DNA from: Polysphondylium violaceum
Taxonomy: Eukaryota > Evosea > Eumycetozoa > Dictyosteliales > Dictyosteliaceae
DNA: 23,072 nucleotides
Direction: 5' to 3'
NCBI GenBank assembly: GCA_000277445.1
Contig: AJWJ01000382.1
Span: 1 to 23,072 of the forward strand
Part shown: positions 1 through 10,221 of the stretch, in pieces
How positions within the stretch are numbered: position 1 is the first letter of the stretch
Layout: every line of letters starts with the position of its first letter
Translations under genes and position numbers: made by a program
Notes under the pieces: model-generated
The model's database searches: none
What the model saw: only the letters and a program-made list of their open reading frames with translations
What the model was told of the DNA's origin: nothing

Positions 1-4
1 GTCA

Positions 5-42
<38 letters not shown>

Positions 43-618
43 ATCAATATAATCTGTCTTAGATAAGCTTATCATCAACACCGACAACCCTCATTCAATC
101 TTCTACTTTTTTTTTTTTTCCTTATATTTTTAAAATCTCATTTTTCAAAATCTGTTAATTTAAAAAAGGTGTCGTTTTTCCAATTAATTTTTTTTTTTAT
201 TATTATGAAATTTTTTAAAAATATCTAAAATTTTTACTTTATTTCAATTTCCTTTTATATATCAATATTCTTATTTTCCCTCTCTTTCAAAGTACACCGC
301 CACCTCTGCTGATATACATAGATAGAGACACCTAATATATACATATTATAAAATAATAATAATTTTTAATTTTATTTCGTAAAAAATAGAAAAAAACAGT
401 TTAGCATTCCAACATTCAAAGGGCAACAGTGCATCACATCATCAATATTTATATTTTGTGGACAACAGAAATCTCATATAGATATAGATACAAATAATTA
501 GTTTGTGTGTGTGTGTATCTGTGTTTCTTTTTTTTTTTTTTTTTTCTATTTCTTATTCACTTTGCACCATATTTTATTTTTCAAAGAAACAGCAGTTTGT
601 GTTGGTAGATAGCATATC
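1..618. other. Intergenic/promoter region upstream of the BET gene
   Basis: No coding exon is visible. The stretch holds a GT microsatellite at its left edge, long T runs near 109-119 and 529-545, AT-rich DNA, and a second GT-rich patch at about 501-516 (gtttgtgtgtgtgtgta). The T run at 529-545 lies about 75 bp before the ATG of the next gene. An oligo-T stretch just upstream of the transcription start is the usual dictyostelid core-promoter look, so this is probably its promoter and 5' leader. Confidence 0.6.
7..38. repeat. (GT)16 dinucleotide microsatellite
   Basis: About 16 uninterrupted GT units are seen directly at the left edge of the window. It is a simple sequence repeat, likely length-polymorphic, with no sign of function beyond lying in intergenic DNA. 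Confidence 0.95.
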
Positions 619-3600
619 ATGTCATTAGAACAACCTCAACAAGTAACAATGACAACATCTACAACATCAACATCCTCTTCATCATCAACCACCTCTGAGA
701 ATAACAATGAGGTCATTTTGGAGAAGGTAGAGATTGTTGAAAAGGTAGTGTCTACATCAACAGCAACAGCAGCATCAGCAGATAATACAGTAGATAGCAA
801 TAGTCAATTTGTTGAAAGTACAGATAAATTAAATCATCAAAAGGAACAACAGGATATCGATGACTTTCAATTAAATGGTCACTCTTCTCCATCTTCTTCA
901 TCATCTACAGTGTTTGAAGAGGAAAAAGCGAAAACTGCAGATCTATCAACAGTTGAAGAATCGTCAAAAGTTCAGAACAACACTACTAGTAATAATAATA
1001 TAGAAAAAGAAGATGATAATATGATGATGAATCAAGATGAAGATTTAAATATAAACGAAACATCAGCAGATTCCAATAAAGATACACCAATGAATGATAT
1101 TAGTGATAACATTGATAACGACAACACATTTATTACTCTTGATTCATCTAATAATACAACACCTTCTAAAAGAAAGCGGTATGTATTCATTTATTTTTTT
1201 CTTTTTTCTTTTTCTTTTTAAACTCATTGAATATCCATTGACATTCTTTTAATTTTCATATTATAGTGATGAAGTAGAATCATCATCAACAACAACAACA
1301 GTCGATAATAATAGTAATGATGATAAAACCACTACTACAACAACTACAACAACCAATAATACCGAATCAACAGGTGTAGAAACCCCTGCTCAAAATAAAA
1401 GAAAAACTAGAGGAGTATGTATTTGGAATAGGTTTTTCCCAAAACGACATTACTTTTATATTAACAATGATATTTATTTTCTTTTCATAATTTTAGAGTT
1501 TAGCATCAACTACTATTCCAAAAACAACAGTAGTACAACCAAAACATGAAGTTTTATTAACACCAAATGAAGCAAAAGAGTTGTCAAACAAAAGTAAAAA
1601 ATGGATTTATGTTCCAATTGTCGAAGCAGAGAAAAAACAGGAACAACCTTTACCAGGATCCAAAAGAAGTAGAAAACAAATTGTATTTAACGATCATATA
1701 GTGTTTCCAAATTCAAGAAAAAATAAAGAAACTTCTTCTAATAATACTACTACTACTACTACATCATCATCATCATCATCTCTATCATCACAAACACTAT
1801 CAACATCAAAACCAACCCCACCAACCACTGCAAAGGGTAAAGCAAGTGCGAAAAAACCAGCACCACCACCTCCAGCTACAGGTAAAAGATCAAAAAAAGC
1901 AGCAGCAAAACAACCAATCATACAAGTTGAGGAAGAAGAAGAACAACAAGTTGATGTACCAATTATTACCACCACCGATATTCCCACAGAGGTTAATATG
2001 AGAAATCCTGAAGAAATTAAAAAGTTGCGAGAATCTATTCACTTGTTGGAAGATAAATTAAGATTAGCACAAGCACAAAATGATTTACAACATACAACAA
2101 CACCAAATCTTGCATCGTCAAACAGTAGTACTACAAATGTATCTGATACAACAACCACAACAAGCAGTAGTGATAGAAAAAAACATTCAAATCTTTATAG
2201 TGACGATGAAGAAGATGATACAGAGATGGTAGACGTTGTTTCAACCCCAACCACATTGAAGCCAACACCAGCAACAGGTAAAGGTTCAAGGAAAAGAAAA
2301 TCATCTTTAATGTCAACATCATCAACCACAACCACAACAACCACCACCACATCAACAACATCAGCAACAAACGATACTGAAGAAACACCAACAATTACAC
2401 CAGCCAAACCTAGAAGACAAGCATCAGCTCCTTCCACACCAATGATGCTACCAAGAATGCCACCCTCAACAGGACCAAGAGCTCAAAGAAGTACCAAAGG
2501 TAGAAGAAGAGTTGGTCTTGCCGAGGTTGTTTTAAATCCACAATTTAAAAAATGTTTAGAGATATTGGATAATTTAATGTCACATCAACATGCAGGTCCA
2601 TTTTTACAACCAGTAGATCCTTATGCTCTTGGCATTTTAGATTATTTCAACTATATCAAACGTCCAATGGATTTGGGAACTATTCGTGATTCTCTTGTTG
2701 GTGGTATTTATCAAACAGTTGAAGAATTTGCCGAAGATTGTAGACTAGTGTTTGCAAATGCTAAAACCTATAATCCACCAGCAAACCCTGTACATATAAT
2801 GGCTCAAGGTCTTGAAGATACCTTTGAAAAGAAATTCCCCAAAGTTTATAATGAACCAACTTCACCACACAAAAATAATGATCAAGAAAAGATTGAAAAG
2901 CTTTCAAATGATTTGAAAAATGTAACAAAAGAATTGGAAAAGATCAAAGGTAAAAGTGGTGGTAGCAGTAGTGGTCACTATCGTAACAATAAAAGAAAAC
3001 CAATGTCTGTCGAAGAAAAAGCAAGATTGGGTCATGAAATTAGTAAACTACCACTTACTCAATTGCCAAATGTACTTGATATTATTAGACACACCCTTCC
3101 TCAAAACGATATGCCAGAAGAGATTGAAATTAATTTAGAATTATTAGAAGATGAAACTTTAAGAAAATTAGAAGACTTTGTTTTATCATGTCAAAATGGT
3201 GACAGTGGTAATCAAAATGGAAACAACAATAACCATAATCATCATCATCATCACCACTATCAAGATTCAAATTCTGCAGAGATTGAAAATATTGAAAAAG
3301 AACTCGAGAAATTGGATAAAAAAAGATCATCCACTAGCACCAGTAGTTCAAGTAGTAGATCTAAAAGAATTGCAAAACCAATTTCAAAAGCAAGAGGTAG
3401 AAAAGCTCTTTTATCTTCTTTTACTGATTCAGTTGATGATGGTTCAAATGATTTTGTTAAAAGTGAAATCAATAGTAATAATTTAAATGATAATAGTAAT
3501 AATAATAATAACAACAACAATGGTATAAATAATAACAACAATAATATTAGTAATAATAATACAGAGAGTGATGCTTCAAGTGATTCAAGCTCAGATAGTG

Positions 3601-4583
3601 AAAGTGATAGTGATTCATCTGGTTCAAGCTCATATTCCGATTCAGATTTTAGTGATAATGAAAGTAATAGAAACAATATGAACAAAAATAATATAAATAA
3701 CAATCATAATAACAATAATAGTTCAAATAACAATAACAATAATTCAAATAGCAACAATAACAATAACAACAATAATACAGTAAATAGCAATACTCTACCA
3801 ACAAATCAATTAAATAACTCAACCATTAAACCACCTCAAATCCTTCAACAACAAACTATGAAAAAACCAGCTGTTAGTTCAGTCGCCTCTTGGAATTTTG
3901 ATAGTAGTAATAGTACAAATTCACCATCCTCTCCATCAATTAAAGAGTCAAATTCTAATATTAATACAACAACTACTACCACTAACTCAACTCCAACAGC
4001 AACACCAGCACCAGTCCCAACAACCACAATATCATCACCAATTTCATCATCGACATCTATTCAATCAACAACCTCAACAACACCACCAATTATTCCTTCA
4101 ACTACAATTTCACCACCATCACCACCAACATTAAGCACTGGCGCACCATCAGTTCTTTCACCAACATCACCAGGTCAAACTGGTCAAACTGGATCCGATT
4201 CAACTTGGAAACATTTTAAAGCAAAGAATGATACATTAAAACAAAAAGAAAAGGAAAGAGTTGAACAAGAAGAAAATATAAAGAGAGAAAGAGAAGAAAG
4301 AGAAGAAGAACAAAGAAGAGAGGAAGAGAAAAGAAGACTTGAATTTGAGGCTCAAAAGAAAGCCGAAAAGGAAAGAGAAGAAAGAGATGCAGAAGAGGCA
4401 AAGAGACAAATTGAAGCTAAAAGAGCCGCTGCCATTGAGGCTAGAGAAAAAGAGAAATCATCTCTCAAGGGAAACATGTCATTCCAATACCAAATGGATG
4501 TTATGGCCTCTTTTGAAAATAATTTAGAACAATCAAATCCACTCTTGAATCTACAACTCAAACCAATCGACGATACAATGTAA
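619..4583 (+). CDS. BET-type protein: single bromodomain plus NET domain
   Basis: Three exons, 619-1178, 1267-1414 and 1497-4583, join in frame (donors GTATGT, acceptors TATAG and TTTAG) to give 1264 residues. BET proteins bind acetylated histones in the nucleus and recruit transcription factors. The bromodomain spans about residues 578-690: it has a ZA loop with PFLQPVDP, the PMDLGTI motif, and NAKTYNPP, whose second Asn (N662) is the expected acetyl-lysine contact. The NET domain (about 738-802) begins PMSVEEK and contains EEIEINLE. The N-terminal third is Ser/Thr/acidic low complexity, followed by Lys-rich segments. Long Asn/Ser tracts fill about residues 895-1000, and a Glu/Arg-rich coiled coil lies at about 1148-1226, before a short non-repetitive tail. 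With one bromodomain it resembles plant GTE proteins more than animal BRD2/3/4. The first aromatic of the WPF shelf is replaced (AGPF). Several antisense frames opposite it are repeat artefacts. Confidence 0.9.
3466..3780 (+). repeat. AAT/AAC/AGT trinucleotide tracts encoding Asn/Ser
   Basis: Imperfect AAY and AGY triplet arrays run through this part of the third BET exon and encode poly-Asn and Ser/Asp stretches between the NET domain and the coiled coil. Such in-frame triplet expansions are characteristic of dictyostelid coding DNA. They also create spurious open frames on the other strand. Confidence 0.85.
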
Positions 4584-4763
4584 AACCAACTCTTATTAAA
4601 AAAGAAAAAAAGGAAAAAAAAAAAAAGGAAAATCAAAAATCAAAAATAACAACAATCATTCACTCTTTTTTTTTAAACGAAACAATATACCCTTTGTAAA
4701 TTAAAAAAAACAAAAACAAAAAAAAAAACTAAACTTATTTATTTAACCAAAGTTTTAAAACTA

Positions 4764-5622
4764 TTATTTTTTCAAAAACCATTCTTGTTGTATGATTATA
4801 TTCTTTGCATTATTTTCTCTGCTTTCATAATCTCCTTGTAGGAAATGATATTGAATACCTAATTCTTGACATCTCTTTAAAAGCTTTTCCTGAAAAATTA
4901 ATCTATCATTTTCAACTGGTAAAAATCTAACCTCGTCTCTTTTTCATACATTCACATATATTAATAATTGATAGATAATTAATAATTAATAAATAAATAA
5001 AATATTTACTCGACCCATTTAATATTACAATCTAAAAATAAATATAGTTTATAGTTATCTTTTGTCGAAACAACAATTTCTTTAACCTCATTTGTCGTAT
5101 AGCCAATTAATGTATCGCTCCACTAAAATATGTGTTGATAAATTTAATTTGTGTTAATACCCAGGGTGCCCAGTCGACTCTTTCGGATTTAAATCAAAAA
5201 CTCACAATGTCAGTTATCAATGGTGATGTATCACAAAATATAATATTATTTTCAAATTGATTATCATTGCCACTGAGCAACATCTCCTCCCCCACTCTTT
5301 CCAATTCAATCTGTCCATTACAAATATTTAAAAAATCTTTTTCGCCTATAGTCGTATTTTTTTAAAAAAGAAAGGTTAATGTCCTTAATCTCATCCATAT
5401 CAACCCTACTGCGATCATATGTAATGCTCATTGATATATTAATTTTTATTCGAAAAATATACACATACAAAAAGGATTTTTATCAAAATCTCGATCTTGT
5501 AGATAATCCCGTGCATATTCCTTTACCCAGGGGCATTTAAATATCTCTGATAGTTTCTGGCATAGAGTACTCTTGTATACACTCTCACCACCAATTACAC
5601 ATATCTTTATACATATCGACAT
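4764..5622 (-). CDS. NadR-like P-loop kinase (ribosylnicotinamide kinase-type), four exons
   Basis: I assembled this gene by splicing on the minus strand: exons 5622-5469, 5345-5206, 5122-5010 and 4938-4764. All four joins keep frame and give 193 residues, close to the size of the nucleoside-kinase domain of bacterial NadR, which phosphorylates nicotinamide riboside. Introns are 123, 83 and 71 nt with donors GTATGT, GTGAGT and GTAAAT. Family-like features in order: CVIGGESVYKSTL at residues 8-20 (P-loop), WVKEYARDYL at 32-41, NGQIELE at 61-67, FCDTSPLIT at 88-96, LYLFLD-x4-WVEDEVRFLP around 125-143, and a C-terminal helix ending EWFLKK. The P-loop is odd: NadR has GGESSGKST, but here Tyr16 replaces the glycine before Lys17. 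The protein may be an active variant, a non-catalytic relative, or part of the wider NadR/Ttd14 AAA_28 group. The gene is divergent from APRT. The fold assignment is fairly secure; the substrate is an inference. Confidence 0.72.
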
Positions 5623-6013
5623 AATTTATCTATTTAGAAAATGAAAAAACTAAAAAAATTGAAAAAAAAATCACACGTACAAACACATGTTTTTCCCCCA
5701 CTCCCAGATTCGGGTGTGTGGGGATATGTCAAAAAAAAAAAATGAAAAAATTGCACAAAAAAAAATGCAACATGTATTGCTAAAAAAAAACCGTATAGTT
5801 TAAATACTGTTCTATTCTGGTCAATTGTAAATATAGCATCCTTTACACAATTGCATAGTTTAGTTTTATCAAGCATTTTTTTTTTTCAATTTTTCTATTG
5901 TATTTTTTTTTTTTTTTTTCTTCCATCACACGCAATCTATTATAACAATTGTAAACATTTCCACGAGTACCATTATATCATACATAAATCTAGATATTTT
6001 TTTGACAAAAATA
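5623..6013. promoter_or_regulatory. Divergent promoter interval with a G/T-rich box (GGGTGTGTGGGG)
   Basis: This 391-bp interval separates the start codons of the NadR-like kinase (leftward) and APRT (rightward), so it probably holds both promoters. It contains GGGTGTGTGGGG at 5712-5723, which resembles the G-box/CA-rich elements bound by G-box binding factor in Dictyostelium. CCCCAC at 5696-5701 can pair with GTGGGG at 5718-5723. A 20-bp T run (about 5907-5928) lies on the APRT side. The regulator assignment is inference from motif shape only; I see no coding exon. Confidence 0.4.
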
Positions 6014-6610
6014 ATGCAATCAACATATTCAGAATTATTAGCTTCTGCCAAGCAATCTATCATTAAACAATGCAATGTGTATCAAGACTATCCTGTTAAA
6101 GGTGTTGGCTTTTTAGACATCTCACCAATCTTTATGTCTACCGTTGATTTTGACAACGTTCTCACCTACTGGCAACATAGATTTACAAATGTTGATCTTG
6201 TCGTTGGTTTGGAGGCAAGAGGTTTTGTTATTGGTGCTGCATTTGCCCAAAAGATTGGCGCCCCCTTTATGATGATTAGAAAAAAAGGTAAATTGCCCGG
6301 TCAATGTATTAGTGAGGCTTATGTTAAAGAATATGGTGCCGATGAATTTGAAGCTCAAGTGAATGCTCTCTCAAAAACTAGTTTTCCAAGTGATAGAAAA
6401 GTAAACGTATTGATCATGGATGATATCCTCGCCACCGGTGGTACATTGTGTGCCTCTATTGAATTGGTTAGAAAACTTTTAAGCCACAACAACGTTAAAG
6501 AATATAAAATCTCAACTTCATTAATCAGTAGTATTAAAGTTTTAAGAGGTAAAGAAAAGATTTATGAAAAGTACAATGATGTTTCAATTGATGTAATTCA
6601 TGAAATTTAA
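6014..6610 (+). CDS. aprt: Adenine phosphoribosyltransferase
   Basis: An uninterrupted frame of 198 residues from ATG at 6014. An in-frame TTG at 6002 is not needed. APRT makes AMP from adenine and PRPP in cytosolic purine salvage. Diagnostic segments are the N-terminal DYPVKGVGFLDISPIF (the canonical form is FPxPGIxFxDITP), VVGLEARGFVIGAAFA at about residues 62-77, and the PRPP-binding motif LIMDDILATGGT at about 133-144, with the paired acidic residues D136-D137 followed by ATGGT. Length is close to the usual 170-190 residues. A T-rich leader precedes the ATG, and an AATAAA-like signal lies about 35 bp after the stop. It is divergent from the NadR-like kinase, so two possible salvage enzymes share a promoter interval. 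Confidence 0.95.
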   Translation: MQSTYSELLASAKQSIIKQCNVYQDYPVKGVGFLDISPIFMSTVDFDNVLTYWQHRFTNVDLVVGLEARGFVIGAAFAQKIGAPFMMIRKKGKLPGQCISEAYVKEYGADEFEAQVNALSKTSFPSDRKVNVLIMDDILATGGTLCASIELVRKLLSHNNVKEYKISTSLISSIKVLRGKEKIYEKYNDVSIDVIHEI

Positions 6611-7216
6611 TCATATCTCATGTGTCTAACTCTTCTCATTTTTTGTAATAAATATGTTTTTATCTTTTAAATAATTAAATATTCTTATTATTCCTCTTTT
6701 CACTTGATGACGACGGATCAATTCAGAAAACTATTGATCTTTTTTTTTTTTTTTATTTATCAAGAAAAAATGCCCTTTTCGTAAAAATGATCAAATTTTG
6801 TTTGATTTTTTTCAATTTTCCCAATCTTCAATACCTCTGGTTTTAAAGAAAAAAAGATATTTTTTTTTTTTTGTTTTCATTACCAATTAATTGGGTTGAC
6901 ACAACTCTGTGTAAGGGTTTTCGGTTTTACAATTCTTGACGAAGTGACACTACTTTACGAAAAACTTGATTAAAAATTGCTATTCATAGCACTTTAGAGG
7001 GTTATGATTATTTAAAGAATAAAAGAACCTTTTCAAAGGTCACGATATCATTCGGAAAAGTCTTTAAATGAAAAAACCCAACACCCTTTAAACAGATCAT
7101 ATTTTTTTTTGACTCTTTGGGAATGAAAAAAATTTTTAAAAGAACATTTCCAACAGATGGGTTTAAAAAGAGCATTTTCTTAATTTTCTAATCATTTCAT
7201 ATCATTCAAAAAAAAA
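6611..7216. other. Intergenic region between APRT and the secreted-protein gene
   Basis: I find no convincing exon on either strand. It contains several T runs, a small inverted repeat GATCAA...TTGATC at about 6716-6739, and ATCAAA...TTTGAT around 6789-6808. The last 100 bp before 7217 (TTTAAAAAGAG, then A/T-rich leader) probably contain the promoter of the downstream gene. Confidence 0.5.
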
Positions 7217-8421
7217 ATGAAGTACTCTACAATCTTAATTTTATTAGCTTTTGTTGCATTTGTAAGTATTGTACCTAGTCCTACCTTTTTTTCTCTATTC
7301 TAATATAAAATTATAGATTTGCGTATCACAATGCCAACAGCCAAGTCAAACTTTATTTGACATAAACACCTCCTCAAACACACTCTCTGCTACTACTTTT
7401 GGATCTAAAGTATCTAATTCTACCAAGATTTCAGTCAATGGGAAAATTGTAGCTGTTGTTCAAGGTAATTTTAAGACTTTAGAAAATGTATGTATATATA
7501 TCTTAATATTTAATTTTATGAGAACAATGTTATTAACTTTTTTTTTTAATACTAGAAATACGTCGTATATTTAGACAGTAACCAAGAATTTAACATTGGT
7601 TACATGGATGTTGAAGTAAGTTGATTTATCAATGTGTCTGTTTTCCATCAAGATAATTAACAAAGTTGTTTTTTTTTTTATAGACTGGTGTTATCTCCCA
7701 ATTATTCACTTATCAAATTCCAACTTTTTTAACTCTTAATAGTTTTGTGGCTTCATCTTTTAGCTATGATGTTATCAGCCAAAGAGTATTCTGTCTTGCT
7801 GTTTATAACACCAAGGTTTACATGGTCACCTTAAATGTCCAATCTAATGCTCAGTAAGTATTTATAATGAAAAACATTTTTTACGATATGTATTAACCCA
7901 AAACATATAACAAATAATATAGAGTTGTTGATACTGGTATGATTTCAACAACCAATGTTGTAAGTGGTTCTTTAGACCCAGTTACACTCACCTATTACAT
8001 TATGACTGTTGCCAAGAACCAATACGTTGTTTCTACCTTTAACACTGAAAATCAAAATATTAGCTCTCCAACTGCTTTAAAGGGTAAATGGTTTGTTTAC
8101 AGCGATTATCAATCATCCATTGTTGCTTTTGGTTCAAATGTTTTTATTGTCCAATTATTCCCACCAGGTAATAGCTATGTATTCCAAGTTGTCTTAAATG
8201 ATCCACTTCCAAAGACTGTTCAATTAGCCAATATTAATTATCAAGCAAACTATTACAGTACTCTTGCCTCAACCATCAACAGTCAATATATTTATTTTGC
8301 TGCATCAGGTGCTGGTATTCTCAACAGTGTCCTCACTGCCTATGCTTTGGATGGTTCCATCGTCTCAACCGTTCAATTACCATACGCTTTAAATACCAAT
8401 GATATTATTTTTGCTCAATAA
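7217..8421 (+). CDS. Predicted secreted protein of unknown function
   Basis: Five exons (7217-7261, 7317-7487, 7556-7615, 7684-7853, 7923-8421) splice in frame to 314 residues. All four introns have GT..AG ends, with donors GTAAGT or GTATGT. Exon 1 encodes only a hydrophobic signal peptide (MKYSTILILLAFVAF, continuing ICVSQC), with probable cleavage near residue 20-22 before QQPSQ. The mature part is rich in Asn, Ser, Val and aromatic residues and alternates short beta-like strands (KYVVYLDSN, QYVVSTFNTEN, KGKWFVYSDY), which suggests an all-beta, possibly propeller-like fold. There is no transmembrane segment and no C-terminal anchor. I do not recognise the family. Only the last exon forms a long open frame, so a simple ORF search would miss the signal peptide. 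The fold is an inference. Confidence 0.8.
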
Positions 8422-8539
8422 ATATTTCTACTACTAAACAATAATTGATTAATTATTAATTATGTGATTTGGTCATCATCAACGCCGAGTCTTTCGTTTT
8501 TTTAAAATTTTTTTCGTTTTTTTTTCTTTTCATTGAAAA
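8422..8539 (+). promoter_or_regulatory. Probable core promoter of the MnmE gene
   Basis: This short gap between the stop of the secreted-protein gene and the MnmE ATG contains CTTTCGTTTTTTTAAAATTTTTTTCG at 8491-8516, then a T-rich leader ending CATTGAAAA just before the ATG. T-run/AAAA/T-run blocks are typical of dictyostelid transcription starts. The same CTTTCGTT plus T-run/AAAA/T-run layout precedes the DEAD-box gene at 19883. Confidence 0.45.
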
Positions 8540-10099
8540 ATGTTAAATAGATCAAATAAATTGATTCAATTTAAAAGATTTTATAGTACTACTACTGCGA
8601 CTATTAATAATAATGATCCACCTAAATTAATTAAAAAAGATACAATATATTCATTATCATCAGGTGTGGGTAAAAGTGGTGTTGCAGTGATTAGAGTATC
8701 AGGTCCTCAATCTAAAAATGTATTACAATCACTTATCAATAAAGAAAAGGAACCAAAGGATAGACTAGCAACACTTGGTACGTTTTATCATCCAACAACC
8801 AAAGAGCCACTTGATAAAGGAATCTATATATGGTTTTCAAATCCAAATAGTTTTACAGGGGAGGATGTTGTAGAGTTTCATATTCATGGTGGAAGAGCAG
8901 TCATTCACGATACTTTGGAAGCAATCTCCACAATACCAGGCACTAGATCATCACAACCAGGTGAATTCACAAAGAGATCCTTTGATAATGGAAAACTTGA
9001 TCTCACACAGGTAGAAGGTCTCTCTGATCTATTAGATGCACAAACTCAACATCAAAGAAAGATTGCATTGGATCAAATGCAAGGTTCGATAGGTAAATTT
9101 TATCATACTCTTCGAAATGATTTAATTCGTGCATCGGCATATATGGAGGCATTTATAGACTTTGGAGATGATGCAGAGTTGGAACCAGAAATTGTTGAAC
9201 AATCTAAACAGAAAATATTGGCCATCAAAGAAAAGATTATACAACATTTAAACGATGGTAGAAGAGGAGAGAGACTCAGAGATGGTGCACAAATTGCTAT
9301 TGTCGGACCACCAAATGCAGGTAAAAGTTCATTGTTAAATTTATTGGCAAAAAGAAAGGCATCCATCGTTTCACCTATACCTGGGACCACGAGAGACATT
9401 GTTGAAGTTGTTTTAGATATTGGAGGCTATCCAGTTGTAGTTGGTGATACTGCAGGTATAAGACACTCTACTCTAGATCTCATTGAAAAAGAAGGTATTG
9501 AAATGGCAAAGGAAAGATTCAAACAATCTGATATTAAATTATTTTTATATGATTGTAGTATTCATGGTGATGACGCTGATAGTATGGATTTATTATTAAA
9601 TATTATTGATAAAAATACAATCCTTGTATTTAACAAAGTTGATTTGGTTGATAAAAAATTGAATTGGGATTCAAAAAGAAAAGAAATTTTGGATACTATT
9701 TATCAGAGAAAAGGTTTTCATTCAAATTATATAGAGATATCATGTTTGGAAAATATTGGAATTCAAAATCTTTTACTACATTTGGAAAATAATTTAAAAC
9801 AATTATTTGAAATAGATGATAAAGAAGCTCCTCTTTTAACTAGAGTTAGATATAAAGAACATTTAAATGATTGTGTTGAATCATTAAATAGATATATATG
9901 TATGTAGTGTATTGTCATTTGTTATTCTTTAAATATTAACAATAAAATATTTATATATTTAGATTATTGCGATAGTGATATTGTTTTAGCATCTGAAGAA
10001 TTAAGAAGTGCAATTAAATCAATTGGTGAAATAACATTTTCAGTAAATATTGATGATTTATTAGATGTAATATTTAAAGACTTTTGTATAGGAAAATAA
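8540..10099 (+). CDS. Mitochondrial tRNA uridine-34 modification GTPase MnmE (GTPBP3/MSS1)
   Basis: Two exons, 8540-9899 and 9963-10099, give 498 residues. The intron (GTATGT...TTTAG) hides the conserved C-terminus. With partner MnmG/MTO1, MnmE/GTPBP3 installs the carboxymethylaminomethyl-type group on U34 of tRNAs. The first 25 residues (MLNRSNKLIQFKRFYSTTT...) look like a mitochondrial presequence. The N-terminal folate-binding domain contains SSGVGKSGVAVIRVSGP and NSFTGEDVVEFHIHGG. The inserted G domain has P-loop GPPNAGKSS (256-264), GTTRD (282-286), DTAG (about 303-306) and NKVD (about 366-369). The C-terminus ends FCIGK, carrying the invariant Cys of the family's CxGK signature. The length is normal and no key residue appears lost. 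The gene is convergent with Hsp70. Confidence 0.96.
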
Positions 10100-10221
10100 A
10101 CAAATAAATAAATAAAACTAAACTTAATATATAAAACTATATAATCTATTATTTTTTTTTTTTTTGTTTCTTTTATTTTATTTACAAAAACTAACTTTTA
10201 GTTTAAACAATCAAAATAATT

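Noticed and set aside
1694-3703. Several long minus-strand and alternative-frame ORFs opposite or overlapping the BET gene
   Set aside because: They are built from mono-residue runs (V, D, L) mirrored from the triplet repeats of the real gene and have no independent coding features.
5634-5876. An 80-residue minus-strand ORF upstream of the NadR-like kinase
   Set aside because: It is composed of F/H-rich translation of A/T runs and the G/T box, has no family-like features and occupies the promoter interval.
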